NCBI RefSeq assembly: GCF_030757795.1
Contig: NZ_JAUQWH010000019.1
Location: 1 to 64,000, forward strand
Reading direction: 5' to 3'
Length of the DNA stretch: 64,000 bases
Source of the DNA: Actinoplanes oryzae
GTDB lineage: Bacteria; Actinomycetota; Actinomycetes; Mycobacteriales; Micromonosporaceae
Positions 25,637 to 34,433 of the stretch are shown here, piece by piece. The first letter of the stretch is position 1; each line of letters opens with the position of its first letter. The notes under the pieces are model-generated. The model did no database searches. It was not told the origin of the DNA and saw nothing but the letters and a program-made list of their open reading frames with translations. The position numbers were made by a program, and so were the translations under genes.

Positions 25637-26425
25637 TCAGGATCTTGCCGTGACGCTCTGGGCGAGGTAGCCGGCGGCGAGAGCCGTGGCGAGGCAGCCG
25701 AGCAGCAGGCGCAGCGCCCGGTCGGGCAGCCGCGGCTGCAGTCGCGCCCCGGCGTAGCCGCCCACCAGACCGCCGGCGCCGCAGAGCAGGCCCAGCGCCC
25801 AGTACGGCGCGACGTCCCCGCTCGTGACCAGCGCCAGCAGCCCGTACGCCCCGGCGCCCGCGACCGACGTCACGAACGTGCAGGCCAGCGCCGCCGGCGC
25901 CACCGCCGTCATGGGCAGACCCCGGCCGGCCAGCACCGGGCCGATCAGCGAGCCGCCCCCGATGCCATAGACGCCGCCGATCGTGCCGGCCACGGCGCCG
26001 AGCGCGAGCGTGGTGCGGCGCGACAACGGCGGGCGGGCGGGCAGGTCGCGGTGCAGTGCCCGGACGACGAGCCACAGTCCGAGCGGCAGCAGCACCACGG
26101 CGACGATCAGCCGGAAGACGCGGGGTCCGGGCACGGCGAAGACCCGGACGCAGGCGCCCAGCACCACTCCCGGCAGCGCGCCCACCAGCAGCAGCCGGGT
26201 CAGCGGCCCGGCGAGCCCGCCGGTGCGCAGGTGGCGGACCAGGGCGCCGGGGCCGGCCACGACGTTGAACAGCAGGTTGGTGGGTGTGACCGCCGGGCTG
26301 GGCACGCCGAGCACGCTGAGCTGCACGGGCAGCAAAAACACGGCGCCGGACACCCCGGCGGGCGTGGTGACCAGCGCGATCAGCAGTCCGGCGGCGAACC
26401 CGGCGAGCCCGGTGCCCCAGGTCAC
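25637..26425 (-). CDS. TauE/SafE-family membrane exporter (second copy)
   Basis: A 262-residue protein with about eight helices and the repeat motif pair TTPAGVSGAVFLLPVQLSVLG and GTIGGVYGIGGGSLIGPVL. Most like the TSUP/YfcA branch, distinct in sequence from the copy in the sulfonate operon. Anion (sulfite, thiosulfate or organosulfonate) transport is family knowledge only; no sulfur gene is adjacent. GTG start at 26425; 15 bp separate it from the hydrolase gene upstream, so co-transcription is likely. Confidence 0.88.
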   Translation of the reverse strand: MTWGTGLAGFAAGLLIALVTTPAGVSGAVFLLPVQLSVLGVPSPAVTPTNLLFNVVAGPGALVRHLRTGGLAGPLTRLLLVGALPGVVLGACVRVFAVPGPRVFRLIVAVVLLPLGLWLVVRALHRDLPARPPLSRRTTLALGAVAGTIGGVYGIGGGSLIGPVLAGRGLPMTAVAPAALACTFVTSVAGAGAYGLLALVTSGDVAPYWALGLLCGAGGLVGGYAGARLQPRLPDRALRLLLGCLATALAAGYLAQSVTARS

Positions 26426-26440
26426 GCGGCGGCCGTGCGG

Positions 26441-27310
26441 TCAGGCACGGGCGGCGTTGGCGGCGATCGCGTCGGCCAGCGTGGGCCACAGCTCCCGGGG
26501 CAGGTCGTGGCCCATGCCCTCGAGGACGAGCAGCTCGGCACCCGGGATGGCGGCCGCCGTCGCGCGGCCGCCGTCGACGCCGATCAGGGGGTCGGCGGCG
26601 CCGTGGACGACCAGCGTGGGAGCGGTGATCGCGCCGAGCGCCGGGGTGCGGTCGGGCGAGGCGAGGACGGCGGCGTACTGGCGGAGTGTGCCCAGCGGCC
26701 GGTAGGAGCGGTCGTACTTCGCCGTGGCCCGCCGCAGCCGCTCCTGCTCGTCGATCGGGTAGCCGGGCGACCCGATCACCTTCGCGCCGGCGATGCTCGC
26801 GGCGATCGCCTCCTCGCGGCTGCCCACGGGCGGGCGGCCGAGCACCGCCGCGGCCTCGGGGGTGGGCCGCCCGACCGAGCGGTCGCCGGTCATCGACATG
26901 ATCGAGCACAGGCTGGCGACCCGCTCGGGGAAGTCGATGGTGAGCTGCTGGGCGATCATGCCGCCCAGGGACGCCCCGGCGACGTGCACCCGGTCCAGGC
27001 CCAGCTCCTTGATCAGCCCGGCGGCGTCGGCCGCGAGGTCCGCGATCCGGTACGGCGCCGAGGCCGGGTCGCCCGCCATGATCGCGCGCAGGTCGGGCAG
27101 CGGGGCGGAGTCGAGCGCGGTGGACAGCCCGGCGTCCCGGTTGTCGAAGGTGATCACCTGGAAGCCGCGCGCCCCGAGCTCGGCGCGGAAGCCCTCGGGC
27201 CAGTCGATCAGCTGGGCGCCGAGGCCCATGATCAGCAGCAGCGGCCGGCCGTCAGGGTCGCCCGAGGTCTCGTACGCCAGCTCGATGCCGTTGGTCGTCG
27301 CGACGGGCAC
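26441..27310 (-). CDS. Alpha/beta hydrolase
   Basis: A 289-residue serine hydrolase. Nucleophile Ser in GASLGGM (about residue 103), acid in VVHGAADPLIG (about 232) and His in LEGMGHDLP (about 262); oxyanion region LLIMGLGAQLIDW. The pattern FDNRDAGLST is typical of the esterase/lipase-like group often annotated as haloalkane dehalogenase-like or TesA-type. GTG 27310, five bases after AAAGGGG, is chosen because the protein starts MPVATTNGIELAYE; a much longer open frame upstream is not coding. Natural substrate unknown. Confidence 0.9.
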   Translation of the reverse strand: MPVATTNGIELAYETSGDPDGRPLLLIMGLGAQLIDWPEGFRAELGARGFQVITFDNRDAGLSTALDSAPLPDLRAIMAGDPASAPYRIADLAADAAGLIKELGLDRVHVAGASLGGMIAQQLTIDFPERVASLCSIMSMTGDRSVGRPTPEAAAVLGRPPVGSREEAIAASIAGAKVIGSPGYPIDEQERLRRATAKYDRSYRPLGTLRQYAAVLASPDRTPALGAITAPTLVVHGAADPLIGVDGGRATAAAIPGAELLVLEGMGHDLPRELWPTLADAIAANAARA

Positions 27311-27427
27311 GCCGTCCCCTTTCCCTCGCACAGGACTGTCGATCCACAGTCTCCCACCTCTTGACCGGAACCCATCGACAGGAGTTGTCTGCCTGGTACA
27401 GCCATCAGGCGACGGGAGAGACGAACC

Positions 27428-29359
27428 ATGAGAAACCGGGTGATCGCGGCGCTCGCCGTGAGCACTGTCGTGCTGGGGGCGCTCACTCCCCTGCCGGCCT
27501 ACGCGGACGGACACGGGCGGCACACGCTCAGCGGCAGCAAGCCCCGCTGGCTCGGCCGCGCCCGGGACGCCGGCGCGCCGCGGGCCGCGGAGACCATCAG
27601 CTTCGGCCTGCTGCTCACGATGCGCGACGAGGCCGGCGCGAAGTCCACGCTCGCTCAGGTGTCCGATCCGGACAGCGCGAGCTACGGCAAGTGGCTGACG
27701 AGTGACCAATTCCGGTCGCGCTACGCCCCGGCGGCGACGGACGTGCGAGCGGTCACCTCGTGGCTCACCGCCCAGGGCCTGCACCTGCGCGGCACCGTGG
27801 CGGGCGGCCTCTACGTCGAGGCGAGCGGCACGACGGCGCAGGTCGACAAGACGTTCGGGACGACCGTGCGCGACTACACGTACGAGGGAAAGAAGGTCCA
27901 CGCGAACAGCACCGACCTGTCGCTGCCCGCGGACGCCCCGGCGGTGATCTCCGGGGTGGTCGGCATCGACCAGGGCTCGGCGCTCAAGGAGCCCGGCGCC
28001 ACGCTGCCCCCGCCCGGGGACGGCTTCCGCGCGGCGACGCCCTGCTCCGCCTACTACGGCCAGAAGATCGCCACCACGCTTCCCGCGGCGCCCGACGGGA
28101 CGAAAGCGCCCTACGTGACGTGCGGCTACACCCCCAAGCAGTACCAGTCCGCGTACGGGGTGAGCAGCGCGATCAAGCGCGGGCTCGACGGGCGTGGGGT
28201 GACCGTGGCCGTCACCGACGCGTACGCCTCGCCGACCATCGTGAACGACGTCCAGCGCTACAGCCGGGAGCACGGCCTGCCCGCCCTCAAGCGCGGCCAG
28301 TTCCGCCAGATCACGCCCGCCGCCGACGGCTACGGCTACGTCGAGGAGTGCGACGCCGCCGGCTGGTACGGCGAGGAGACGCTCGACATCGAGGCCGTCC
28401 ACGGCATGGCGCCCGGCGCGGACATCGTCTACGTCGGCGGCAGCGACTGCGTCACCGGCCTCGACGAGGCGTGGGCCGAGACGATCGACGACCACGTGGC
28501 GGACATCATCACCAACTCGTGGGGCAGCGGCACCGACGACGTCGAGCTGCTCGGCGCGGAGGCCGTCCGCTTCTACGAGCAGTTCTCCCTCGAGGCGGCC
28601 CTGACCGGCATCACCGTCGACTTCTCCAGCGGCGACAGCGGCGACCAGACCGCCGGCGGCACCGACCTGGCGGCCAAGTCGGTGAGCTTCCCGTCCGACC
28701 TGCCCTACGTGACCAGCGTCGGCGGCACCAGCGTGGGGATCGACGCCCGGGGCAAGCGCACCTGGGAGTACGGCTGGCAGAGCGCCTACCAGACCCTGGC
28801 GAACGGCGCGTGGGGCCCGTCGGCGTACAGCTCCGGCGGAGGCGGCGGCACGAGCATCCTCTTCGCGCAGCCCTGGTACCAGAAGGGCAGGGTCCCGGCG
28901 TCCGTCGCGAAGTACTTCGGCGCGACGCCCGCCCGCTCCACCCCGGACATCGCCATGCCCGGCGACCCGAACACCGGCTTCCGCGTCGGCCAGACCCAGC
29001 ACTTCCCCGACGGCACCTACTACGACGAGTACCGCATCGGCGGCACCAGCCTCGCCTCCCCGCTGCTCGCCGGCCTCCAGGCGGTCGCCAACCAGCAGGC
29101 CCGCCACGCCCTGGGCTTCGTCAACCCGCTCTACTACCGCGAGCTGGGCACCGCGGCGCTGACCGACATCAAGGCGCCGCGCAAGCCCGTCTACCAGGCC
29201 CGCGCCAACTACGTGAACTCGGTCGACGCGGCGGAGGGCCGCTCGTACCTGCTGCAGCAGGTCGACGTCCAGACCACCACCATCCACACCACCCCCGGCT
29301 GGGACGCCGAGACCGGCGTCGGCACGCCCGGCCCGAAGTTCCTGACCGCCGGCCACTGA
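27428..29359 (+). CDS. Secreted S53 peptidase (sedolisin/kumamolisin-like)
   Basis: A 643-residue secreted acid-type serine-carboxyl protease. Signal peptide 1-26 (cleavage after AYA). Pro-kumamolisin activation domain ~45-180. Catalytic domain ~195-640: E and D in GEETLDIEAVHG (about 316-320), the oxyanion-side SSGDSGD, and nucleophile Ser in GGTSLASPLLAG (about 541); the calcium-binding C-terminal region ends in the typical W-D-x-x-T-G-x-G-T-P. It would self-activate outside the cell and degrade proteins. ATG 27428 follows GGGAGAG. Divergent from the hydrolase; a 13-bp hairpin terminator follows. Confidence 0.93.
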   Translation: MRNRVIAALAVSTVVLGALTPLPAYADGHGRHTLSGSKPRWLGRARDAGAPRAAETISFGLLLTMRDEAGAKSTLAQVSDPDSASYGKWLTSDQFRSRYAPAATDVRAVTSWLTAQGLHLRGTVAGGLYVEASGTTAQVDKTFGTTVRDYTYEGKKVHANSTDLSLPADAPAVISGVVGIDQGSALKEPGATLPPPGDGFRAATPCSAYYGQKIATTLPAAPDGTKAPYVTCGYTPKQYQSAYGVSSAIKRGLDGRGVTVAVTDAYASPTIVNDVQRYSREHGLPALKRGQFRQITPAADGYGYVEECDAAGWYGEETLDIEAVHGMAPGADIVYVGGSDCVTGLDEAWAETIDDHVADIITNSWGSGTDDVELLGAEAVRFYEQFSLEAALTGITVDFSSGDSGDQTAGGTDLAAKSVSFPSDLPYVTSVGGTSVGIDARGKRTWEYGWQSAYQTLANGAWGPSAYSSGGGGGTSILFAQPWYQKGRVPASVAKYFGATPARSTPDIAMPGDPNTGFRVGQTQHFPDGTYYDEYRIGGTSLASPLLAGLQAVANQQARHALGFVNPLYYRELGTAALTDIKAPRKPVYQARANYVNSVDAAEGRSYLLQQVDVQTTTIHTTPGWDAETGVGTPGPKFLTAGH

Positions 29360-29380
29360 CACCCTCGGGGCCTGCTCGCG

Positions 29381-29410
29381 CCGCGCCCGGCCTTCCGAGG
29401 CCGGGCGCGG
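29381..29410 (+). terminator. 13-bp hairpin terminator after S53 peptidase
   Basis: CCGCGCCCGGCCT (29381-29393) pairs perfectly with AGGCCGGGCGCGG (29398-29410) around a 4-nt loop, 22 bp after the stop. It lies 30 bp before the next ATG, so the Clp-N gene must have a promoter inside or right after it. Confidence 0.8.
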
Positions 29411-29439
29411 GTCGCTACCGTGCGAGACAGGAGGCCGCC

Positions 29440-29841
29440 ATGACTGTGCCCACCGCAGCGCCGCTCGCCCACCTCTCCCCCGCGGCCCAGCGCGCCGTCG
29501 TGCTCGCCCGCGCGGCCGCCGAGGACCACCGCAGCCCGGTCGTCGACCGCGACCACCTCATGGCCGCGCTGCTGCGGGTGCGCAGCGGCGTCGCGGCGCG
29601 GGTCGCGGCCGCGCTGGGGGCACAGACCCCCGATCTCGTACGCCGGGAGGCCCGCCCGCCGACCCACATCCCCTTCACCCCGGCGCTGCGCCAGGCCGTC
29701 ACCGACGCCGCCACGGCCGCCGAGCAGCGCGGCGCCGGCAGCATCGGCACCGCCCACCTGCTGCTCGGCGTCCTGCGCGGCGGCGCGCTCGGCGGCCTCA
29801 CGTACGACGCCGTGGAGGCCGAGCTCGCCCGCCGCCGCTGA
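29440..29841 (+). CDS. Clp N-terminal (repeat) domain protein
   Basis: A 133-residue protein built of two Clp_N-like repeats: LAHLSPAAQRAVVLARAAAEDHRSPVVDRDHLMAALLR and FTPALRQAVTDAATAAEQRGAGSIGTAHLLLGVLR, the H-L-L-L-G-x-L-R end being diagnostic. No AAA+ module follows, so it is a stand-alone adaptor or decoy of the ClpC N-domain type that may bind protease substrates. ATG 29440 follows CAGGAGG. Stops 17 bp from the convergent dehydrogenase gene. Confidence 0.88.
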   Translation: MTVPTAAPLAHLSPAAQRAVVLARAAAEDHRSPVVDRDHLMAALLRVRSGVAARVAAALGAQTPDLVRREARPPTHIPFTPALRQAVTDAATAAEQRGAGSIGTAHLLLGVLRGGALGGLTYDAVEAELARRR

Positions 29842-29858
29842 CCCGTCGCACCCCCGCG

Positions 29859-30935
29859 TCAGCGCAGGGTGTCGATGTCGATGACGAAGCGATAGCGCAC
29901 GTCGGACGTGAGCACCCGTTCCCACGCCTCGTTGACCGAGCCCGCGTCGATCAGCTCGATCTCCGGGGCGATGCCGTGCTCGGCGCAGAAGTCGAGCATC
30001 TGCTGGGTCTCGGCGATGCTGCCGATGCCCGACCCGGCGAACGACAGCCGGTTGGCGAACAGCGAGAACACCGGCACCGCGAGGGGCTGCGGCGGCGCGC
30101 CGACGCTGACCAGAGTGCCGTCGAGGCGCAGCAGCCCCAGGTACGCGGCCATGTCGATCGGCGCGCTGACCGTGTTGATGATCAGGTCGAAGGTGTGCTT
30201 GAGCGCCTCGAAGGTCGCCGGGTCGCTGGTGGCGTGGTAGTCCGTGGCGCCGAACGCCAGGCCGTCGCCCTTCTTGCCCAGCGTCTGCGACAGCACGGTC
30301 ACCTCGGCGCCCATCGCGGCGGCGATCTTCACGGCCAGGTGACCGAGACCGCCCATGCCGACCACGGCCACCTTCTTGCCGGGCCCGGCGTTCCAGTGGG
30401 CGAGCGGGCTGTAGGTGGTGATGCCGGCGCACAGCAGCGGGGCGGCCTTCTCGTACGGGATGGCCTCCGGCACCCGCAGCACGAAGTCCTGATCGACGAC
30501 CACGTGCGTCGAGTAGCCGCCCTGGGTGACAGTGCCGTCGCGGTCGACGCTGCCGTAGGTCTGGGTGTTGCCCTTGAGGCAGTACTGCTCCATGCCGGCC
30601 CGGCAGTTGGCGCACTCGCGGCACGAGTTGACCATGCACCCGACGCCGACCCGGTCCCCGACGGCGTGCCGGGTCACCTCGGCGCCCGCCTCGGCGACCA
30701 CGCCGACGATCTCGTGGCCGACGGTCAGCGGGTACGGCACCGGGCCCCACTCGCCGCGCGCGGCGTGGATGTCGGAGTGGCAGATGCCGGCGTACCGGAT
30801 CTCGATGAGAACATCGCGCGGCCCGACCCCGCGCCGCTCGATCGTGCTACGCACGAGCGGCTCAGCGGCGGACGGCGCGGCGATGGCATTGACGGTGGCG
30901 ATGATGCCCTCCGGTGACTGAAGACGATCGGACAT
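29859..30935 (-). CDS. Zinc-dependent alcohol dehydrogenase (NAD(P), CAD/YahK-like)
   Basis: A 358-residue medium-chain dehydrogenase. Catalytic zinc ligands: C in AGICHSDIH and H-E in VGHEIVGVV; structural zinc: [15 protein letters not shown]. The Rossmann motif [21 protein letters not shown] binds the cofactor. The Y-S-x-L-A-H-W segment and overall length fit the cinnamyl-alcohol/YahK branch that reduces aldehydes with NADPH. ATG 30935. An isolated single gene; the substrate is unknown. Confidence 0.93.
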   Translation of the reverse strand: MSDRLQSPEGIIATVNAIAAPSAAEPLVRSTIERRGVGPRDVLIEIRYAGICHSDIHAARGEWGPVPYPLTVGHEIVGVVAEAGAEVTRHAVGDRVGVGCMVNSCRECANCRAGMEQYCLKGNTQTYGSVDRDGTVTQGGYSTHVVVDQDFVLRVPEAIPYEKAAPLLCAGITTYSPLAHWNAGPGKKVAVVGMGGLGHLAVKIAAAMGAEVTVLSQTLGKKGDGLAFGATDYHATSDPATFEALKHTFDLIINTVSAPIDMAAYLGLLRLDGTLVSVGAPPQPLAVPVFSLFANRLSFAGSGIGSIAETQQMLDFCAEHGIAPEIELIDAGSVNEAWERVLTSDVRYRFVIDIDTLR

Positions 30936-31266
30936 CCCAGGTCACCACAGCCGCCGCGGGGCAACGAGTCCCTGTCGAGACGCGTACCGCCAGAGCACCC
31001 CACCCGCTCAGCGACCGGCCCCCGCGCCCTTCGCGGGCGGTGGGAAACTCCTCGACCGGCTCGAGGTGGTCGCGACCCGCCGCACCGAGAAGTCCGTACG
31101 CAGCCCGGCCGCTGAACACCCCACCCGGCTCGCCGACGGCGGCGGGCAAGCCGTCGCCACCGCGCGAGCACGGGAGGAGGTGTCACCTGGGTTCTTCCCC
31201 GTCCGCCGTCCCGCTCCGGGTCGGCCAGCGGCCGGTCTGTGCGGGACGAGTGCACGCGAGGCCGGA
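30936..31266. other. Intergenic region, no gene recognised
   Basis: About 330 bp between the dehydrogenase start and the monooxygenase stop. A plus-strand frame through 31066-31300 has coding-like third positions but no start with ribosome site and no recognisable domain; it may be a remnant. The dehydrogenase promoter must lie at the left end. Confidence 0.4.
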
Positions 31267-32814
31267 CTACGCGTCGCGGTGCCGGGGTTCGCCGAACCAG
31301 AGAGCCAGGGTGTCGATGAGTGGTGCGGCGCCATCCGGGCCGACGGCGCACGCGATGTAGCCGTCCGGCCGGATGAGAAGGGCGTCGGCCGGTGGTGTCG
31401 CCGTGTGGGCGGTGACGAGGCCGACGCGATCGTCCCAGGGCGCGATCAGATCCGCGAAAGGACCGGTGCCCGTGAGGTCCACCAGCAACGGCCGGCCGGG
31501 GTGCAGGAGCTCGGCGAGGCGGATGTCCCGGGATGCGATCCGCAGGTCGAGGTCGGGGGCGAACCGGCCGGTGAGCGCGTGCGGCGTGCCGGGGTGCATC
31601 GGGTATCGGACGTCCGAGCCGGCCATCAGGTCAGCGATCTGCCGGGTCGCTCCGGGGATCTCGAGCAGCTCGCCGACGACCTGGCGCAGGGCGGTGGTGG
31701 CGGGACCGGGTGACATGAGCGCCAGTTGGGCCTGGGTGTGCATGGTGACCCGTTCGGCGGCCGGACGGCGCTCGGCCTGATAGCTGTCGAGCAGCCCGGG
31801 CGGGGCCCAGCCGTGCGCCTGGGCGGCGAGTTTCCAGCCGAGGTTGGCGGCGTCCTGCAGCCCGAGGTTGAGCCCGGGGGCGCCGACCGCGGGATGCACG
31901 TGGGCGGCGTCGCCGGCCAGAAACACCCGGCCGTGCCGGTAGGAGGACGCGATCCGGGTGTTGGCGACATACCCACGGCGCAGCAGGTGCGGCCCCGGAG
32001 CCGGCGGCGCGGCCAGCGGCAGGTCCTGGCCGAGTACCCGGCCGAGGCTGTCGGCCACCTCGTCGATCGTGACCGGGGTGTCGCCGGCGACGGGTGGGCC
32101 GTCCCACTCGATCACCGAAGCCATCACCACGCCGGGCGTGTGCGGCACCATCACGTAGGCGCCACGTTCGGTGCGGTGCCAAGCGTACAGGCCGATCCGG
32201 TCACCTCCCGGCAGCACAAGTTCGCCGGTCTCGGCGCTCATCGACGACGCCGGCACGGCCACGTGCGCGGCACGCGAGACGATGCTCTGATCGGTGAAGC
32301 CGTCGAACGAGACGCCGATCTTCTTCCGCACACCGCTGCGGGCGCCATCGGCTCCGACGAGATATCGGGAGCGCAGCTCGTATTCGCCGTCCGGGCCTTG
32401 CACCCGTACGGACACGGCGTGGTCGTCCTGACGCAGTTCCATCAACCGGTGTCCGCGTCGCAGGTCCACGCCGAGATCCCGGGCTCGTTGTTCCAGCAGC
32501 GATTCCAGACGGGCCTGCGGAATCGGCAAACCGTAGAGCGGATTGTCCGCCAGGCCGGAGAGATTCAGCACCAGCGCGCCGAACAGAAACGCCGGAGCCG
32601 CCTGCGGCCGATGGCCACGGCCGCCGAACGACTGATACAACCCTCGGTGGTCCAGGAAGCGGACCACCTGCCCGATCAGGGCGTTCGCCTTGTACGCGGT
32701 GCTGCGCTCGGACAATTGCTCCAGCACGACGGGGCGCACACCGGCGAGCGCCAATTCGCCGGCCAGCAGCAGCCCGACCGGACCGCCACCGACGACAACG
32801 ACGTCGGTCATCAT
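31267..32814 (-). CDS. FAD-dependent aromatic monooxygenase (polyketide hydroxylase-like)
   Basis: A 515-residue class A flavoprotein hydroxylase. FAD motifs: VVVVGGGPVGLLLAGELALAG (residues ~5-25), the DG motif YLVGADGARSGVRKKIG (~158) and FLAGDAAHVHPAVGAPGLNLGLQDAANLGWKL (~283-314). A C-terminal thioredoxin-like domain ends the protein. Closest in style to enzymes that hydroxylate anthracycline/tetracycline-type polyketides or rifampicin. ATG 32814 follows AGGAG at eight bases. No other biosynthetic gene is near, so detoxification of an aromatic antibiotic is as likely as synthesis. Confidence 0.92.
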   Translation of the reverse strand: MMTDVVVVGGGPVGLLLAGELALAGVRPVVLEQLSERSTAYKANALIGQVVRFLDHRGLYQSFGGRGHRPQAAPAFLFGALVLNLSGLADNPLYGLPIPQARLESLLEQRARDLGVDLRRGHRLMELRQDDHAVSVRVQGPDGEYELRSRYLVGADGARSGVRKKIGVSFDGFTDQSIVSRAAHVAVPASSMSAETGELVLPGGDRIGLYAWHRTERGAYVMVPHTPGVVMASVIEWDGPPVAGDTPVTIDEVADSLGRVLGQDLPLAAPPAPGPHLLRRGYVANTRIASSYRHGRVFLAGDAAHVHPAVGAPGLNLGLQDAANLGWKLAAQAHGWAPPGLLDSYQAERRPAAERVTMHTQAQLALMSPGPATTALRQVVGELLEIPGATRQIADLMAGSDVRYPMHPGTPHALTGRFAPDLDLRIASRDIRLAELLHPGRPLLVDLTGTGPFADLIAPWDDRVGLVTAHTATPPADALLIRPDGYIACAVGPDGAAPLIDTLALWFGEPRHRDA

Positions 32815-33379
32815 CACATTCTCTCCTCGGTTCGAGCCTGCCTGTCCGATCGCGTGTCGGATGACCACAGCCGTACCCGCCCAGAGGTCATGAATTTCTC
32901 GGCACCGCTGAGCATGCCGGGCACCGTAGCGACAACCGGACAAGCCGAAAGCCACAACCCCGCACTGTCGAAAATGCCGCTCGTGAGATAATGGAAGAGA
33001 CGCCGAGGGATGCGCAGCCATGGTGAGCAGTCGGTGGTCGTTGGCATTTCTCGGTCGGCGACCGTGCGCTGCTGCCATCCGCGAAGTGCTCCGCGAACCT
33101 CGCCGATCGCTGTCGACCCGCGGCCAGTTGACCAGGACGCGCTACTTCGGTGCCGCCGGCCGTGGCGGTGGACCTCCCCGAAGGTGTTCACCTCGACCCA
33201 GTCGCGGTGGCTGAGCACCATGGCGTGCAGCCGTGCGGCGTCGAGACTCTGGTCGTCCTTGCTTGCCACTGGGCATCGCCCGCCACGAAGGGTCCGTCGT
33301 CGTCGTGGGGCTCAACAGCCTGCGCCTGCACCGCTTCGCCGTCGGGCCGCCGGCCCGCTCCCGAGGCGGGCGGGCGGCG
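32815..33379. other. Gene-poor stretch with a possible dead coding fragment
   Basis: 565 bp upstream of the monooxygenase. A minus-strand frame from 33269 (MASKDDQSLDAARLHAMVLS...) uses G/C-ending codons for about 45 codons and then loses coding character. I cannot assign it to a family; it may be the relic of a regulator. The monooxygenase promoter lies at the left end (32820-32990), which is less GC-rich. Confidence 0.4.
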
Positions 33380-33937
33380 TCAGGCGGGCGTGGCGAGGAG
33401 GCGCTCGACGCGGTCCGCGACCGCCAGGAGGTACGGGCCGCGGAGGTGGTCGACCTTGGCGTTCCACGAGGCGGGGCCGTGGCGCAGCAGCATCTCGTCG
33501 TGGCGGGCGGCCGCCGTGACGCGTTCGCCCGTCGGGCCCACCGTCTGGTCGGCGTAGGTCAGGGCGTCGGAGAGGGTGTCCTCGTCGTAGCGGTAGACGG
33601 CCAGGCGCTCGGCGAGGCCGCGGGCGGCGGCGACGAAGCGGGCGCCGGAGTGGTGGGCGACCATGGCGGCGACGGCGAGGGGCCAGCCGCGGCCGGCGAG
33701 GTGGTCGGCGCCGTCGAGGGGGTGGAAACCGGTTGCCGCGATGGGGGCGGCGTAGCCGATGTCGTGCAGCCAGGCGGCGGCGACCAGGACGTCGGGGTCG
33801 AGGTCGAGGGCCGTGGCCAGCTCGCCGGCGCGCTCGGCGACCCCGGCGGTGTGACGCCAGCGGTTGCCCATCGTGCCGATGAGACCCCACGCCGTCTCGC
33901 GTGCCGCCGTTACGAACGCGTCGGTCCGAACCGTCAT
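33380..33937 (-). CDS. HD-domain phosphohydrolase-like protein
   Basis: A 185-residue protein with an HD domain: metal ligands H in NRWRHTAGV (~29), HD in AAWLHDIGYA (~56-57), H in MVAHHSG (~92) and D in ALTYADQTVG. Such small HD proteins hydrolyse nucleotides or cyclic nucleotides; the substrate is not known. ATG 33937 is taken because it begins the first helix; the sequence upstream is intergenic in character. No operon partner. Confidence 0.88.
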   Translation of the reverse strand: MTVRTDAFVTAARETAWGLIGTMGNRWRHTAGVAERAGELATALDLDPDVLVAAAWLHDIGYAAPIAATGFHPLDGADHLAGRGWPLAVAAMVAHHSGARFVAAARGLAERLAVYRYDEDTLSDALTYADQTVGPTGERVTAAARHDEMLLRHGPASWNAKVDHLRGPYLLAVADRVERLLATPA

Positions 33938-34070
33938 GGTCGCATCGTGGTCCGCGCAGGTGAACGGCCGCTTAACGACGCCTGTCCCGGACCTGAATGC
34001 GACGCCGGGCCAGAGCCTTTCCCCCGAACGGCCGGAACCGGACATACGATCTTCTTTTTCCCGTCGCCGA

Positions 34071-34105
34071 GTGCATATGCACGTGCAGGAGAGCTTGCAT
34101 GTGCC
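34071..34105 (+). repeat. Overlapping palindromes upstream of small gene
   Basis: GTGCATATGCAC (34071-34082) is a perfect 12-bp palindrome and overlaps GCACGTGC (34079-34086), also perfect. GCATGTGC (34098-34105) repeats one half. The cluster sits about 60-90 bp before the ATG at 34164, where an operator would be expected. Confidence 0.5.
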
Positions 34106-34163
34106 CGCCCGCCTGAGGATGCTGGGTGCTGCATCACGCAGCGTCACCAGGGGTGGAGGACGA

Positions 34164-34415
34164 ATGGAGCGCAATCGGGGCCCGCTCGGGCCGGTCAGCA
34201 GTTTCCCGGAGACGGACTACCGGTTCGGCGTCGGCACGCTGCGCATGCGCGTCGAGCGCGTCGACTGGCAGCGGCCTCTGCGCTACGACGACGAGACGTG
34301 GTACGAGGTGGTCGGCATGGAGGTCACCGCCGACGGCCGCGACGTGGGGCCCCGGCAGACGCTCGTCCGCGCGCGCAGCCTGGCCGCGCTGCGTGGCAAC
34401 ACGCCACGCCACTGA
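34164..34415 (+). CDS. Hypothetical protein
   Basis: An 83-residue soluble protein without signal or membrane segment, not assigned to a family. The middle reads TLRMRVERVDWQRPLRYDDETWYEVVGMEVTADG, strand-rich and charged; the end is basic. ATG 34164 has an excellent ribosome site (GGAGGACGA). It lies 18 bp before the LLM oxidoreductase start in the same direction, so the two are probably co-transcribed; a small partner of the oxidoreductase is possible but unproven. Confidence 0.7.
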   Translation: MERNRGPLGPVSSFPETDYRFGVGTLRMRVERVDWQRPLRYDDETWYEVVGMEVTADGRDVGPRQTLVRARSLAALRGNTPRH

Positions 34416-34433
34416 CACGGTACGTTGACGATC

